DNA of 49,279 bases from Thermohalobaculum sp050331335 (GCA_050331335.1 JBHJGY010000016.1:1-49279); one strand, 5' to 3'. Counted from the stretch's first letter, positions 24,748 to 33,343 are shown. Notes: generated from the letters alone by a model not told the origin. Made by a program: numbers and translations.

Positions 24748-26859
24748 ATGACCTTGATGACCAAGCTCCTGACCGGCTTCGGTGTCGTTCTCGCCATCAT
24801 CGGCATCGTCGGGGTCGTCGCGGTAATGAACGCCACGACCGCCGGAGAACGCTTCGCGAGCTTCACGGAGATTGCCGAGCGAGCAAGGTTTGCCAATGCG
24901 ATGGTCGGGCGGATCACCAACATGCGGACCTCGGCGTTCCAATTTCGAAAAGGCCCAAGCGAGCAGACCGAGGCTGAGGCGCGGGGCGCGATTGTCAGCC
25001 TCCGCGAAATGTTGGCCGAGATCGATGACCACGTAGGCGCAAACACACAGCTCGATCAGGCGAAGGCGCAGATTAAGGCTCAGGCCGAGCGATACAGCGA
25101 GCTTTTCTCGGAGGCTGTCAGATTGCGCCAGGAGCGCGCGGCCGCCTTGCAAGCCGGCGAAGTATTGATGCCACAGCTTCGCGACGCGCTGACCAGCATG
25201 AGTTCTTTGCGCCAAAGCAGTCGAGGCAGCGGCTTTGAGGGAATCGGCGCCGCCTGGGAGGCTCTTGTCGAGGTGAAACTGGCCATCGCCGAAGCAGGCG
25301 GCACCGGAGGGCGCGGCCGCGAGGTTCTCCAGCGCCTTGCTGCAGTACGCGAGGCGCTCGACGGTCTTCGTCAGGCGCCCGATATTGCGCCTTTGATCGA
25401 CCAAACTGTGCAAGCGGTAGCGGGCCTGCAATCAGTCTTCGAACGCCTCGACACGCTTGATCAGCAGATCGCAGATCAGGAGATCGGCGGCCTGGATCGC
25501 ATCGGGCCGGAGCTCACGGACGCGGCCGTGTCGGTGTTCGAAGGACTGGCGGCCGAACAGCAGACCCTGGCAGAGGCGGGGGCGGCGGCGCTGTCTCGCT
25601 CGCGGACCACGGTTCAGGTCCTTGTCGGGCTCGGGCTCGCCGTCGGCTTAGTCCTGTCTGTGCTCATTGCACGGGCGCTGTCGCGGCCACTTCGCGCGAT
25701 CACTGCAGACATCGAGGCCGCGGCCGATGGGGATTTGAGCCGTCGCTTCACCAAAGGCAAGCGTACTGATGAGATCGGCCAACTTCAGTCGGCGCTAACG
25801 CGGATGCAAAGCGGGCTTGCCACGAAATCGGAAACAGCAGAGCGCATCGCGAAGGGAGACCTCATTGGTGAGGTCGCAGTCCTTTCCGAGCGCGACGCAC
25901 TGGGTCGGGCCTTCGCAGCGATGCGGGCGAAGTTGCGTGAGGTTCTCTCGAGTGCAAAAGACATCGCCGATGGTGTCAACTCGGGATCGCGCGAACTTAG
26001 CCAAACCGCGGGTGAGATCTCGGACGGCGCCAATCGGCAAGCGGCAGCGGCCCAAGAAGCCTCGGCATCGATCGAGCAGATCACCGCCACCATCCGGCAA
26101 GCCGCTGACAATGCCGCACAAACAGAGAAGATTGCCGCCCAATCGGCAGATGAGGCGCAAAAATCTGGCGAGACCGTATCCGAGGCGGTGGCCGCGATGC
26201 AGACAATCGCCGAGAAGATCATCATTATCCAGGAGATCGCCCGCCAGACTGATCTGCTTGCCTTGAATGCCGCAGTTGAAGCGGCCCGCGCGGGCGAGCA
26301 TGGCAAAGGATTTGCGGTTGTCGCGTCCGAGGTCCGTAAGCTCGCCGAGCGCAGCCAGGACGCGGCGACCGAGATCAGCCAACTTTCCGGCAAAACCGTT
26401 GCCGTCTCGATCGAAGCGGGAAACATGCTCGAACGCCTTGTGCCGAATATCCGTCGCACCTCGGACTTGGTTCAGGAAATTTCCTGCGCAACTCGTGAGC
26501 AAACCACGGGCGCTGAGCAAATAAATCAAGCGATCAGGGACCTGGATCGAATAATTCAGCGGAATGCTTCGGCGGCGGAAGAGGCAGCGGCAACCTCCCG
26601 GCAACTTGCAGGACAGGCGGAGGAATTAGATCGCGTGATCTCCTTTTTCGAGGTGAGTCGCGACGCGGCATCGCCGCATGCGAGCCCGTCGGTTAAAATG
26701 CTGGCCTCGGTGTCAAATCCGAACTCTCCGGCGCCGGTCGCAATCGACGAAACGCCAAAGACCGAAACGAAGCAGATGAAGTCGGATATTGCAGGTTTCG
26801 ACCTCGATCTGGAGGCAGAGGAGATTTCGGATGACGGGTTCGAGCGCTATCGGGGCTGA
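24748..26859 (+). CDS. Methyl-accepting chemotaxis protein with long helical sensor
   Basis: 703 residues. TM1 (about 7-29, LLTGFGVVLAIIGIVGVV) and TM2 (about 288-310, TTVQVLVGLGLAVGLVLSVL) enclose a 260-residue all-helical periplasmic sensor resembling the helical bimodular (HBM) type. It is followed by HAMP and the signalling coiled coil with hairpin tip IARQTDLLALNAAVEAARAG (about 495-515). Gln/Glu-rich pairs flank the tip as candidate methylation sites. A 60-residue acidic tail ends DDGFERYRG; the enteric NWETF pentapeptide is absent. The ligand is unknown. Its last 29 bases overlap the second cheW. Confidence 0.93.
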   Translation: MTLMTKLLTGFGVVLAIIGIVGVVAVMNATTAGERFASFTEIAERARFANAMVGRITNMRTSAFQFRKGPSEQTEAEARGAIVSLREMLAEIDDHVGANTQLDQAKAQIKAQAERYSELFSEAVRLRQERAAALQAGEVLMPQLRDALTSMSSLRQSSRGSGFEGIGAAWEALVEVKLAIAEAGGTGGRGREVLQRLAAVREALDGLRQAPDIAPLIDQTVQAVAGLQSVFERLDTLDQQIADQEIGGLDRIGPELTDAAVSVFEGLAAEQQTLAEAGAAALSRSRTTVQVLVGLGLAVGLVLSVLIARALSRPLRAITADIEAAADGDLSRRFTKGKRTDEIGQLQSALTRMQSGLATKSETAERIAKGDLIGEVAVLSERDALGRAFAAMRAKLREVLSSAKDIADGVNSGSRELSQTAGEISDGANRQAAAAQEASASIEQITATIRQAADNAAQTEKIAAQSADEAQKSGETVSEAVAAMQTIAEKIIIIQEIARQTDLLALNAAVEAARAGEHGKGFAVVASEVRKLAERSQDAATEISQLSGKTVAVSIEAGNMLERLVPNIRRTSDLVQEISCATREQTTGAEQINQAIRDLDRIIQRNASAAEEAAATSRQLAGQAEELDRVISFFEVSRDAASPHASPSVKMLASVSNPNSPAPVAIDETPKTETKQMKSDIAGFDLDLEAEEISDDGFERYRG

Positions 26860-27412
26860 GGGATCGGCGGAAACGCAAGAGCTGGCCGCGTGCCCGGCCG
26901 CGGAACCGTTACCTCGAGAACCAGATGCAGAAGTCGCGGCACCAGTCAGGCCCATGTCCGGCTCGGGCACTCTGGTCACATTCCTTCTTGGCGATCAGGT
27001 CTTCGCTGTCCCGGTCGAACAGGTGCGCGAGATCCTCGATCGGGTCTCGACCAGTTTCCTGCCTAACGCCGCGCCAGATTGCACTGGGGTGATCGATACC
27101 CGTGGTGAGAGCATTCCACTCATCGATCTTGTCGGTCGATTGGGCATGCCGCCGACTGAGGAGGGTCCTGACACTCGAATCATTATTTTCGAGATTTCAG
27201 TAAATGGCGCGCGCAGACCGATCGGCGTGCTGGCGAGCCAAGTTCTCAACGTGACTGAGATCGCGCCAGATCAAATCGAGCAGGCACCGGCCGCCGCCGT
27301 CATCGGGGGGACCGCGCGGGGACTTCAGGGTCTCGCGCGCATCGCTGGCAAGCTCGTGGTTTTACTCGACATGGATGCGCTGTTCGCAGAGCCGGTGTCG
27401 CCCATCGCATGA
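26831..27412 (+). CDS. cheW: CheW-domain protein (second copy) with N-terminal extension
   Basis: 193 residues. About 45 N-terminal residues are polar and rich in Ala, Pro and Glu. They precede a CheW fold: LVTFLLGDQVFAVPVEQVREIL, GVIDTRGESIPLIDLVGRLG and GKLVVLLDMDALF. The ATG at 26831 has GAGGCAGAGGAG upstream and overlaps the receptor gene by 29 bases; a start at 26789 is less likely. The second CheW may give a different coupling geometry or serve another receptor set (inference). The stop overlaps the cheR start (ATGA). Confidence 0.9.
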   Translation: MTGSSAIGAEGSAETQELAACPAAEPLPREPDAEVAAPVRPMSGSGTLVTFLLGDQVFAVPVEQVREILDRVSTSFLPNAAPDCTGVIDTRGESIPLIDLVGRLGMPPTEEGPDTRIIIFEISVNGARRPIGVLASQVLNVTEIAPDQIEQAPAAAVIGGTARGLQGLARIAGKLVVLLDMDALFAEPVSPIA

Positions 27413-28278
27413 GCCAGATCCACATCTCGGCGGGGGCCAGTTCGCCAAAGTCAAACGCGACACCATCGGCGAGCACGCTGGCGGCGTTGTCCCGAATTGC
27501 TGCGGAGGAGGGCGGGCTTGCGATCGGGCCCGGCAAGGAGGACTTCCTCGCGGCGCGCTTGCAAAGCCATTTGCTGCGCCTCAAGCTGCCTGATCTGGGA
27601 GCTTATGCGCGCCATCTTGACGATACTGCAAATGCTGCGGAGCGGCGACGCTTCATTGAGGCCATTACCACGCATACCACGAGCTTCTTCCGTGAGACGG
27701 CGCAGTATGACTGGTTGCGGGAGAGCGGCGTGGCGAACCTCCTGGACAGGTTTGGGCATCGCCGGCCCGTCGAGATTTGGAGCGCGGCCTGCTCGAGCGG
27801 CCAGGAACTCTACTCCGCGCTGATGGTGCTTTTGGGAATAGCAGGTCCTGGCGAAAGCGTGGACGTGGTGGGCAGGGGTACGGATCTGAGCGGTGCGATC
27901 CTTAGACGCGCGGAGATGGGTATTTATAGCCGAGATGAGATCTCCGGTATTCCCATCGAACTGCGCCGCCGATTTGTCCTGAGCGCTCGCCATGATTCAG
28001 ATCGCTTTCGCATGGATCCAGAATTACGCAAGCGCGCGCATTGGTCACGGGCAAATCTTTCTAGACCAAATTCTTACTCTGGTATCGCCGCTGATCTAAT
28101 TTTTCTGAGAAACGTTTTGATTTATTTCGATGCTGATGTTCGCAATCGCGTTTTGATCGAGGTAATAAGTAGATTAAGACCTGGCGGTTATCTTCTAACC
28201 GGGCACTCTGAGAGTATCGACGCGCGTAAATATGGATTGATGGTGGTCAAACCCTCAATCTACCATAAGGGAGAATGA
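27409..28278 (+). CDS. cheR: Chemotaxis receptor methyltransferase CheR
   Basis: 289 residues. CheR methylates glutamates of the receptor using S-adenosylmethionine. An N-terminal helical domain carries TTHTTSFFRE. The SAM-binding domain has IWSAACSSGQELYSALM, the FLRNVLIYFD motif and GGYLLTGHSES. The first 25 residues are a polar extension. The 28020-28210 segment encoding FLRNVLIYF and its flanks is strikingly A+T-rich compared with the rest. It overlaps both neighbours by 4 bases (ATGA at each end). Confidence 0.94.
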   Translation: MSQIHISAGASSPKSNATPSASTLAALSRIAAEEGGLAIGPGKEDFLAARLQSHLLRLKLPDLGAYARHLDDTANAAERRRFIEAITTHTTSFFRETAQYDWLRESGVANLLDRFGHRRPVEIWSAACSSGQELYSALMVLLGIAGPGESVDVVGRGTDLSGAILRRAEMGIYSRDEISGIPIELRRRFVLSARHDSDRFRMDPELRKRAHWSRANLSRPNSYSGIAADLIFLRNVLIYFDADVRNRVLIEVISRLRPGGYLLTGHSESIDARKYGLMVVKPSIYHKGE

Positions 28279-29354
28279 TCTTGGCGGGGCAAAAGCGAAC
28301 GCAAGTGCTGATCGTCGACGATAGTGCTGTCGTCCGCCAAACGCTCGCCGCGATCATCGAGGCTGCGCCAGATCTCCAGGTCATGGCAACCGCGAATGAC
28401 CCCTATCAGGCGGCCGAAAGATTTCGCCACCAGGTGCCCGATGTCATTACCCTCGATGTCGAGATGCCGCGCATGGACGGGATCACCTTCCTGCGCCGCC
28501 TCATGGCGCAACGCCCGGTCCCAGTGGTCGTCTGTTCGTCACTTGTGGGCGCCGGCAGCCGAACCCTGATGGAAGCGCTTGAAGCCGGCGCGGTCGACGT
28601 CATTCAGAAGCCGGCGATGGCGACGAAACGCTTTCTGGAGGAAAGCACGATCCGCATCCAAGATGCCGTGCGCGCGGCTGCGCGGGCCCGCCTTCCCCTT
28701 AGGCCCATCCCCGCCGCACCGTTGGTGCGATGCCCGGAGGGTCAAAGAAAACCCAACTCTCAGGCGATGGCGAAAACCACGCAGACGATCGTTGCGATCG
28801 GGGCGTCGACCGGTGGGACGGAAGCGCTGCGCGCGGTGCTGAGCGCCCTGCCGCCCTATGCACCGCCAATCGTGATCGTGCAGCACATGCCGGCGGGGTT
28901 CACCAGAGCATTTGCCGAACGCCTCGACGCACAAGCGCAGATATCCGTGCGCGAGGCCGCGGACGGCGATAGCGTGCTCCGCGGTCAGGCCCTTATTGCG
29001 CCGGGTAATCAGCATATGCGCCTTGTGCGATCAGGCGCGGCCTACCAAGTTCGAATCGAGGACGGTCCGTTGGTGAGCCGGCATCGCCCATCGGTCAACG
29101 TCCTCTTCACCTCGGTCGCCCAGGCCGCGGGCAGCAATGCGGTCGGCGTTATCATGACCGGGATGGGCAGCGATGGCGCCGCAGGCCTCAAACAAATGCG
29201 CGAGGCGGGTGCGCTTACCTTTGGCCAAGACGAAGCGTCCTGTGTGGTCTATGGAATGCCCAAAGAAGCGGCGAAGATCGGCGCTGTCATGCACGAATGC
29301 GGCCTCTCTGAGCTGCCGGAAATGATCGTCGAGCACGGACGAGAGCCCGTCTAG
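28275..29354 (+). CDS. cheB: Chemotaxis protein-glutamate methylesterase CheB
   Basis: 359 residues. The N-terminal receiver has the acidic pair DD (15-16), phospho-Asp61 in ITLDVEMPRMDG and the KPA loop. A basic linker leads to the methylesterase domain with catalytic Ser178 in AIGASTGGTEALR, His in VQHMPAGF and Asp in MTGMGSDGA. It demethylates or deamidates the receptor and is activated by CheA phosphorylation. The ATG overlaps the cheR stop. It is the last gene of the main chemosensory transcript; the next gene is on the other strand. Confidence 0.95.
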   Translation: MILAGQKRTQVLIVDDSAVVRQTLAAIIEAAPDLQVMATANDPYQAAERFRHQVPDVITLDVEMPRMDGITFLRRLMAQRPVPVVVCSSLVGAGSRTLMEALEAGAVDVIQKPAMATKRFLEESTIRIQDAVRAAARARLPLRPIPAAPLVRCPEGQRKPNSQAMAKTTQTIVAIGASTGGTEALRAVLSALPPYAPPIVIVQHMPAGFTRAFAERLDAQAQISVREAADGDSVLRGQALIAPGNQHMRLVRSGAAYQVRIEDGPLVSRHRPSVNVLFTSVAQAAGSNAVGVIMTGMGSDGAAGLKQMREAGALTFGQDEASCVVYGMPKEAAKIGAVMHECGLSELPEMIVEHGREPV

Positions 29355-29392
29355 GCGTGCTGGCCCGCCCGGCTCGTCGCTCCCAAGTCGGG

Positions 29393-30037
29393 TCAGGTGA
29401 TCTGTTCGCTTGCCCGGGCGATCGCCCTACGATGGATCTGCCGCTCCTCATCCATGGTGTAGAGGGCCAGCAGCCAACTGAGATCGGCCTCGGCCATCGC
29501 CGCGCCCGTCACCTCAGAGCCGATGCGTGCCGCCTGACCGTCCGCCTCAATGCTTAAGAGCTCAGCGGCACTCTGCAATCGGACCGTTGCCTGGCTTCCA
29601 CGCCGTGCGATCTTGGACAAATGCGCCTGGGCGTCCTCGGAAAGGGACTCTGCACCGGCCGCAATCCCGCAAATCGCGTGAAACGCCCGGCCCGCTTGCC
29701 CAGCGCTTTCCTCCAACAAGATCGATAGCGCCACAAGTTGCTCGGCGACCACGGCCAAGGCTGCCGCCCGTTCGGCTGCCGAGCAGCCTTCGAGCCGTTC
29801 CGTCGCCGTCTCCAAATGCTCCATCCTCTGATCGAAGGTGTCCCGATGCTGCCCGGCCGTGACCAGTTGGCCCAAAGGCCCTCGCATGCGACCGACCAGC
29901 GTGGGCACCAGGCGCGGGACGGTCGTCGTGGTCTCCGACAAGGTGTCGAAAGCCTCATGTACGCGCGCTTTCACCGGCGCGAGCCGCTCGGCCATAGGGG
30001 CAGGTGCCGCGACGGGCACTTCGGTGGGATCGGGCAT
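29393..30037 (-). CDS. Unknown helical protein within the chemosensory cluster
   Basis: 214 residues, almost entirely predicted alpha-helix, Ala/Glu-rich, without signal peptide, transmembrane segment or a domain I know. The N-terminus is Pro/Ala-rich (MPDPTEVPVAAPAP). Two long heptad-like helices follow (about 60-110 and 115-190), then a C-terminal Leu/Asp/Glu/Arg-rich end (LSWLLALYTMDEERQIHRR). The chosen ATG has AAGGGGG upstream; an earlier in-frame start at 30094 has none. It is read opposite to its neighbours, convergent with cheB and divergent from the STAS gene. A receptor-like adaptor or a CheY phosphatase is possible because no cheZ, cheC or cheX is present, but no phosphatase motif is seen. 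Confidence 0.75.
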   Translation of the reverse strand: MPDPTEVPVAAPAPMAERLAPVKARVHEAFDTLSETTTTVPRLVPTLVGRMRGPLGQLVTAGQHRDTFDQRMEHLETATERLEGCSAAERAAALAVVAEQLVALSILLEESAGQAGRAFHAICGIAAGAESLSEDAQAHLSKIARRGSQATVRLQSAAELLSIEADGQAARIGSEVTGAAMAEADLSWLLALYTMDEERQIHRRAIARASEQIT

Positions 30038-30106
30038 GGCATCCCCCTTGTCAAAATACCTCGGTCGACGCGCCGGTCTGTCTTGCGCGCCCACCCTCAG
30101 TTAGCC

Positions 30107-30134
30107 CGAGATTTACGAAGATAGCGTTATCTCG
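30107..30134. promoter_or_regulatory. Nested inverted repeat in divergent promoter region
   Basis: CGAGAT (30107-30112) and ATCTCG (30129-30134) form an outer dyad with a 16-base spacer. AGATA (30119-30123) and TATCT (30128-30132) form an inner dyad overlapping it. The repeat lies in the 130-base gap between the unknown minus-strand gene and the STAS-cheY pair. It could be an operator or part of either promoter. Confidence 0.45.
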
Positions 30135-30167
30135 CGGAAGACGCAGTTCACGCCGAAGGAGGAGCGC

Positions 30168-30464
30168 TTGGAGCCTGCAACGACCGTGCCGCCGCCCGCC
30201 GTTACCATCTCCGCCGGGCTTGTCCCCGCCGAAGCGAAAGCAGAGCGCCAGCGTCTGCTCGACGCGCTGTCCCAAGCGCAGCTTGGGGCGAAGCGGCTCA
30301 GCATCGAAATCGACGGCGCGCCGGCACTGCCCTGCGCGCTGCAACTCCTCGCCGCCACGCAAGTATCGGCCAAATCGGCCGGGATCGCCCTCGACTTAGG
30401 CCCGGCGGCCGCCGCCGCCCTCGACAATGCCACCAGTAACGCCGCAAACGGAGCTACGGACTGA
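30168..30464 (+). CDS. STAS-like (anti-sigma antagonist fold) small protein
   Basis: 98 residues. The pattern ISAGLVPAEAKAERQRLLDAL, KRLSIEIDG, then ALQLLAATQVSAKSAGIALDLG fits a STAS fold of the short kind found beside cheY genes. The loop that normally holds the phosphorylated Ser/Thr (D-S/T-x-G-x-Q) reads LPCALQ, with Cys56 in place of Ser and no Asp. The start is TTG at 30168, supported by a perfect AAGGAGGAG (30156-30164); no ATG is available in frame. Its stop overlaps the cheY ATG by one base, so they are coupled. The role is unknown; binding to CheA or the helical neighbour is possible. Confidence 0.78.
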   Translation: MEPATTVPPPAVTISAGLVPAEAKAERQRLLDALSQAQLGAKRLSIEIDGAPALPCALQLLAATQVSAKSAGIALDLGPAAAAALDNATSNAANGATD

Positions 30465-30829
30465 TGAGCAAGACCATCCTCGCCGTCGACGATTCGCGCA
30501 GCATCCGGGACATGGTGCGCTTCGCCCTTGAGCCGCTCGGCTACCACATCATTGATGCCGAAGACGGTGTCGAGGGCCTCTCTCAGCTCGAGAACAACCG
30601 CGTCGATTTGGTGATCACGGATCTCAACATGCCAAATATGAACGGGATCGAGTTCATTGAGAGCGTCCGCAAGGAGGAGCGCTATCAGGGACTGCCGATG
30701 GTGATGCTCACCACCGAGGGCCAAGCCGATAAGATGCGGGCGGGCAAGAAGGCCGGCGCCTCCGGCTGGATCGTGAAGCCATTCAACGAGCTGCAGCTTG
30801 AGCTCACGGTGAAGAAGTTCATCGGTTGA
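30464..30829 (+). CDS. cheY: Chemotaxis response regulator CheY
   Basis: 121 residues, a single receiver domain. It has acidic pair Asp9-Asp10, phospho-acceptor Asp53 in LVITDLNMPNMNG, Thr in MLTTEGQ and Lys in IVKPFNELQL. It is the expected phosphate target of the CheA encoded upstream. Its ATG shares one base with the STAS gene stop. Only 15 bases separate it from the end of the convergent threonine-aldolase gene. Confidence 0.95.
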   Translation: MSKTILAVDDSRSIRDMVRFALEPLGYHIIDAEDGVEGLSQLENNRVDLVITDLNMPNMNGIEFIESVRKEERYQGLPMVMLTTEGQADKMRAGKKAGASGWIVKPFNELQLELTVKKFIG

Positions 30830-30844
30830 GGCGCGGTCCGGCCC

Positions 30845-31897
30845 TCAGGCCGCGAGCACAGAGAGAAAGTGGTCGACCTCGGCCGCGCTTGTATCGTGCG
30901 AGCAGACCAGCCGCAGCTGGAGCGCAGCGTCGTCGGGGCCGTCGAGTTCCTGCACCTTGGGCCAGACATAGTATCGGGCGCCAGCCTCCTGCAACCGCCT
31001 ATGCTGGGCGAGCGTGATACGCGCGAAGACCATATTTGCATCGACCCGGTTGAGAACCTCGGCTCCCGGTGTTGTGCGCAGCCCGTGGGCGAGACGGTCG
31101 GCCATGGCATTCGCATGCGCCGCCAGGCGGAGCCAGAGCCCGTCTGTGAGATAGGCTTCCATTTGCGCGGCGAGAAACCGCATCTTGGAAAACAAATGGC
31201 CCGCACGCTTTCGCCGAAGCTCGAATTCCCACGCCTTCTCCGGCGCGAACAAGATTACAGCTTCGGCCCCCAGCGCGCCGTTCTTCGTCGCGCCGAGGCA
31301 GAGGATGTCGACGCCGGCCTTCCAGCTCATCTCCGCCGGGCTCGCATTCGTCCGGGCCAGGGCATTCGCGAACCGCGTGCCATCCATCTGGACAGCCATG
31401 CCATGGGCGCGGGCGACCTCGGAGATCGCCGCGAGGGCGTCGTGATCGTAGATCGCCCCCTTCTCCGTGGCCTGGGTTATCGACACCGCGCCGTTCTGCA
31501 CGTGGTGCACCCCCGGGCGCCCCGCATCACGCGCGTGGATGGCGAGGGTCTCGGCGCAAAGGAGGGCATTCTCCCCATCGATCAGCGTAAGCTTCGCGCC
31601 GCCGGTGAAGAACTCCGGAGCACCGCATTCATCGCGCTCGATATGCGCCTCCGCATGAGCATAGACCGTGGCCCAGGGCGGGCACAGGCAGGACAGCGCA
31701 AGAGCATTGGCCGCTGTCCCGGTGCCAACGAGGAAGACCCGCGCTTGGGGCGCTTCGAACAGCTCGCGGATGCGGGTCTCGACCCGCGCGGTGACGGCAT
31801 CGGCGCCGTAGGGCATCGCCGTCCCCTCGGCTTCGCGCGCCAAGGCCGCCAGGATCTCCGGCGCCGCGCCCGCAGCATTGTCCGACGTGAAGATCAT
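30845..31897 (-). CDS. Low-specificity threonine aldolase family protein
   Basis: 350 residues, PLP-dependent fold type I. It cleaves L- or allo-threonine to glycine and acetaldehyde, or a related beta-hydroxy amino acid. Family features are the N-terminal FTSDNAAGAAPEIL, PYGAD, the cofactor-binding VQMDGTRFANAL and the Schiff-base Lys205 in LGATKNGALG. The start at 31897 follows GGAAGGA and gives the usual N-terminus; an earlier frame to 31954 is unsupported. It is a single gene convergent with cheY, followed on the same strand by no obvious pathway partner. Confidence 0.9.
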   Translation of the reverse strand: MIFTSDNAAGAAPEILAALAREAEGTAMPYGADAVTARVETRIRELFEAPQARVFLVGTGTAANALALSCLCPPWATVYAHAEAHIERDECGAPEFFTGGAKLTLIDGENALLCAETLAIHARDAGRPGVHHVQNGAVSITQATEKGAIYDHDALAAISEVARAHGMAVQMDGTRFANALARTNASPAEMSWKAGVDILCLGATKNGALGAEAVILFAPEKAWEFELRRKRAGHLFSKMRFLAAQMEAYLTDGLWLRLAAHANAMADRLAHGLRTTPGAEVLNRVDANMVFARITLAQHRRLQEAGARYYVWPKVQELDGPDDAALQLRLVCSHDTSAAEVDHFLSVLAA

Positions 31898-31950
31898 CGC
31901 TCGTCCTTCCCCATGGCTTGCTCCTGTCGCTGAACCGCCCTGACCTGGGC

Positions 31951-33186
31951 TCACGTCCCGGCCGCCGCTCCGTCGGGCATCAGGTCTGGCCGTGTCGCGA
32001 ACCCGGCGCCTCTGATCGCGCTGAGCGCCGGCTGCAGCACGTCCTGCCGCACCACGACCCCATCGGATGCGATCTCGGGCACGACAGTGCCGACCCGCTC
32101 GGCTTCCGCCCGGAGCTCCTCAAGCGCGGCGCCAGCATAGCCCTTCACCACGAGGTCGGGCACGATCTGCGGGCATTGCGCAAAAAAGGCCGGCAAGCCG
32201 ATCGGCGCGATCACCACCGACCCCGGGCTGAGCGCCTCATAGATGCGCGCCTCGAGCCGTGCTTCCCGATCGCGGTCCCGAATGGGCGTGTAGATGTAGA
32301 TCACGTCGTAGCCGTCATAGCCGTCGAAGCGCTCCGCATCGCCTTCGAACACCTCGCTTGTCCGATAGAGGAGGCCCCTGACCTGCTCCGCTTGGGCGAC
32401 ATAAGCCGTGTCGTATTCCAGGCCATGGGCGACCGCGAAAATCTCCTGAGCCAGGAGAAGCTTGCTGCCACAGCCCGCCCCGACCTCGAGGAACCGCGCG
32501 TCTTGGTTCCGCCCCTGAACCCCAAGCACCCGCCATGCGGCCTGACAAAGCCCGACAAACCGGGGAGCTTCCAGCGGGACGAATGGGAAGTACTCTTCTG
32601 TCTCGGGCAGTTGATTGGCGGTTTCGATCTCGCCATGGCCGTTGAGCGCATATTCTGCGCGCTGCCAGCCGATGTTAAGCACATGACGCAGCCGCTCCTC
32701 GCGCCCGCCGATGGCGACCGGCTCCACGAGCGGCGCCATCTCGAAGCGCGCCAGGGCCTCAAGGCCCGCCAGAAGGTCCCCGACCGAGCGCAGGCTGGCC
32801 GCCGCTGCATCCCGCGCGGCCTTACGCCGCTGGGCATCATCGGAGACCGGCGTCTCCCGCCGTGCCGCCGAGGCCGCGCGCGCCACCTCGCGGGCGAGCC
32901 CCGGGACGGCTTCCAGCACCTCCCGCAGCGTCGCTCGGTCCCACCGGCTGGGCACCGTGTCCAGGGCGACGACGACCTGATCGGCGCAGTCCGAAAGGGC
33001 CGCGAGCGCCGTCTCCAATCGGCGGAGCCACTTGGTCTCGGCCCTCTGGCCGCGGGACTTCACCGCAAGCTCCAGACACAGAGCACCACGGCGCCATAAG
33101 CGCGCGGAGCGCGTGGGTGGTTGGGCGGGAACGCGGTCCGCGCGCAAAAACCCGACCCCAGCACGGCGCGATGGGCGGGCCCGCAT
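31951..33186 (-). CDS. Class I SAM-dependent methyltransferase-like protein
   Basis: About 411 residues if begun at the ATG at 33186. A Rossmann-type SAM motif, ARFLEVGAGCGSKLLLAQEIF, lies in the C-terminal half, followed by YDVIYIYTPIRDRD and SPGSVVIAPIG. The N-terminal 180 residues are helical with no recognised domain. The frame is open to 33369, but that part is a 12-base tandem repeat encoding HGQR units and overlaps ycgN, so the true start is uncertain. The substrate is unknown. It sits 53 bases before the threonine-aldolase gene on the same strand. Confidence 0.65.
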   Translation of the reverse strand: MRARPSRRAGVGFLRADRVPAQPPTRSARLWRRGALCLELAVKSRGQRAETKWLRRLETALAALSDCADQVVVALDTVPSRWDRATLREVLEAVPGLAREVARAASAARRETPVSDDAQRRKAARDAAAASLRSVGDLLAGLEALARFEMAPLVEPVAIGGREERLRHVLNIGWQRAEYALNGHGEIETANQLPETEEYFPFVPLEAPRFVGLCQAAWRVLGVQGRNQDARFLEVGAGCGSKLLLAQEIFAVAHGLEYDTAYVAQAEQVRGLLYRTSEVFEGDAERFDGYDGYDVIYIYTPIRDRDREARLEARIYEALSPGSVVIAPIGLPAFFAQCPQIVPDLVVKGYAGAALEELRAEAERVGTVVPEIASDGVVVRQDVLQPALSAIRGAGFATRPDLMPDGAAAGT

Positions 33187-33196
33187 CCGCCCATCG

Positions 33197-33244
33197 CTCT
33201 GCCCGTGTCTCTGCCCGTGTCTCTGCCCGTGTCTCTGCCCATGG
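33197..33244. repeat. Four tandem copies of a 12-base unit
   Basis: CTCTGCCCGTGT repeated at 33197, 33209, 33221 and 33233, the last copy ending ATGG. The unit is 12 bases (4 codons), so copy-number changes would keep the minus-strand frame, where it reads as repeated HGQR. It lies just upstream of the chosen methyltransferase start. Confidence 0.9.
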
Positions 33245-33343
33245 CTCTGTGCGCCATTGCGCTCCTCATCGGTCGCCTGCGCCCCAAAGTTAGCGCGCCC
33301 CCTGCGGCTGTCGCAATCGCACCTGGCAGCATCGCCCCACCGT

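Noticed and set aside
33197..33244. CRISPR-like array
   Set aside because: Units are 12 bases and contiguous, without spacers; it is a simple tandem repeat. No CRISPR array or cas gene was seen anywhere.
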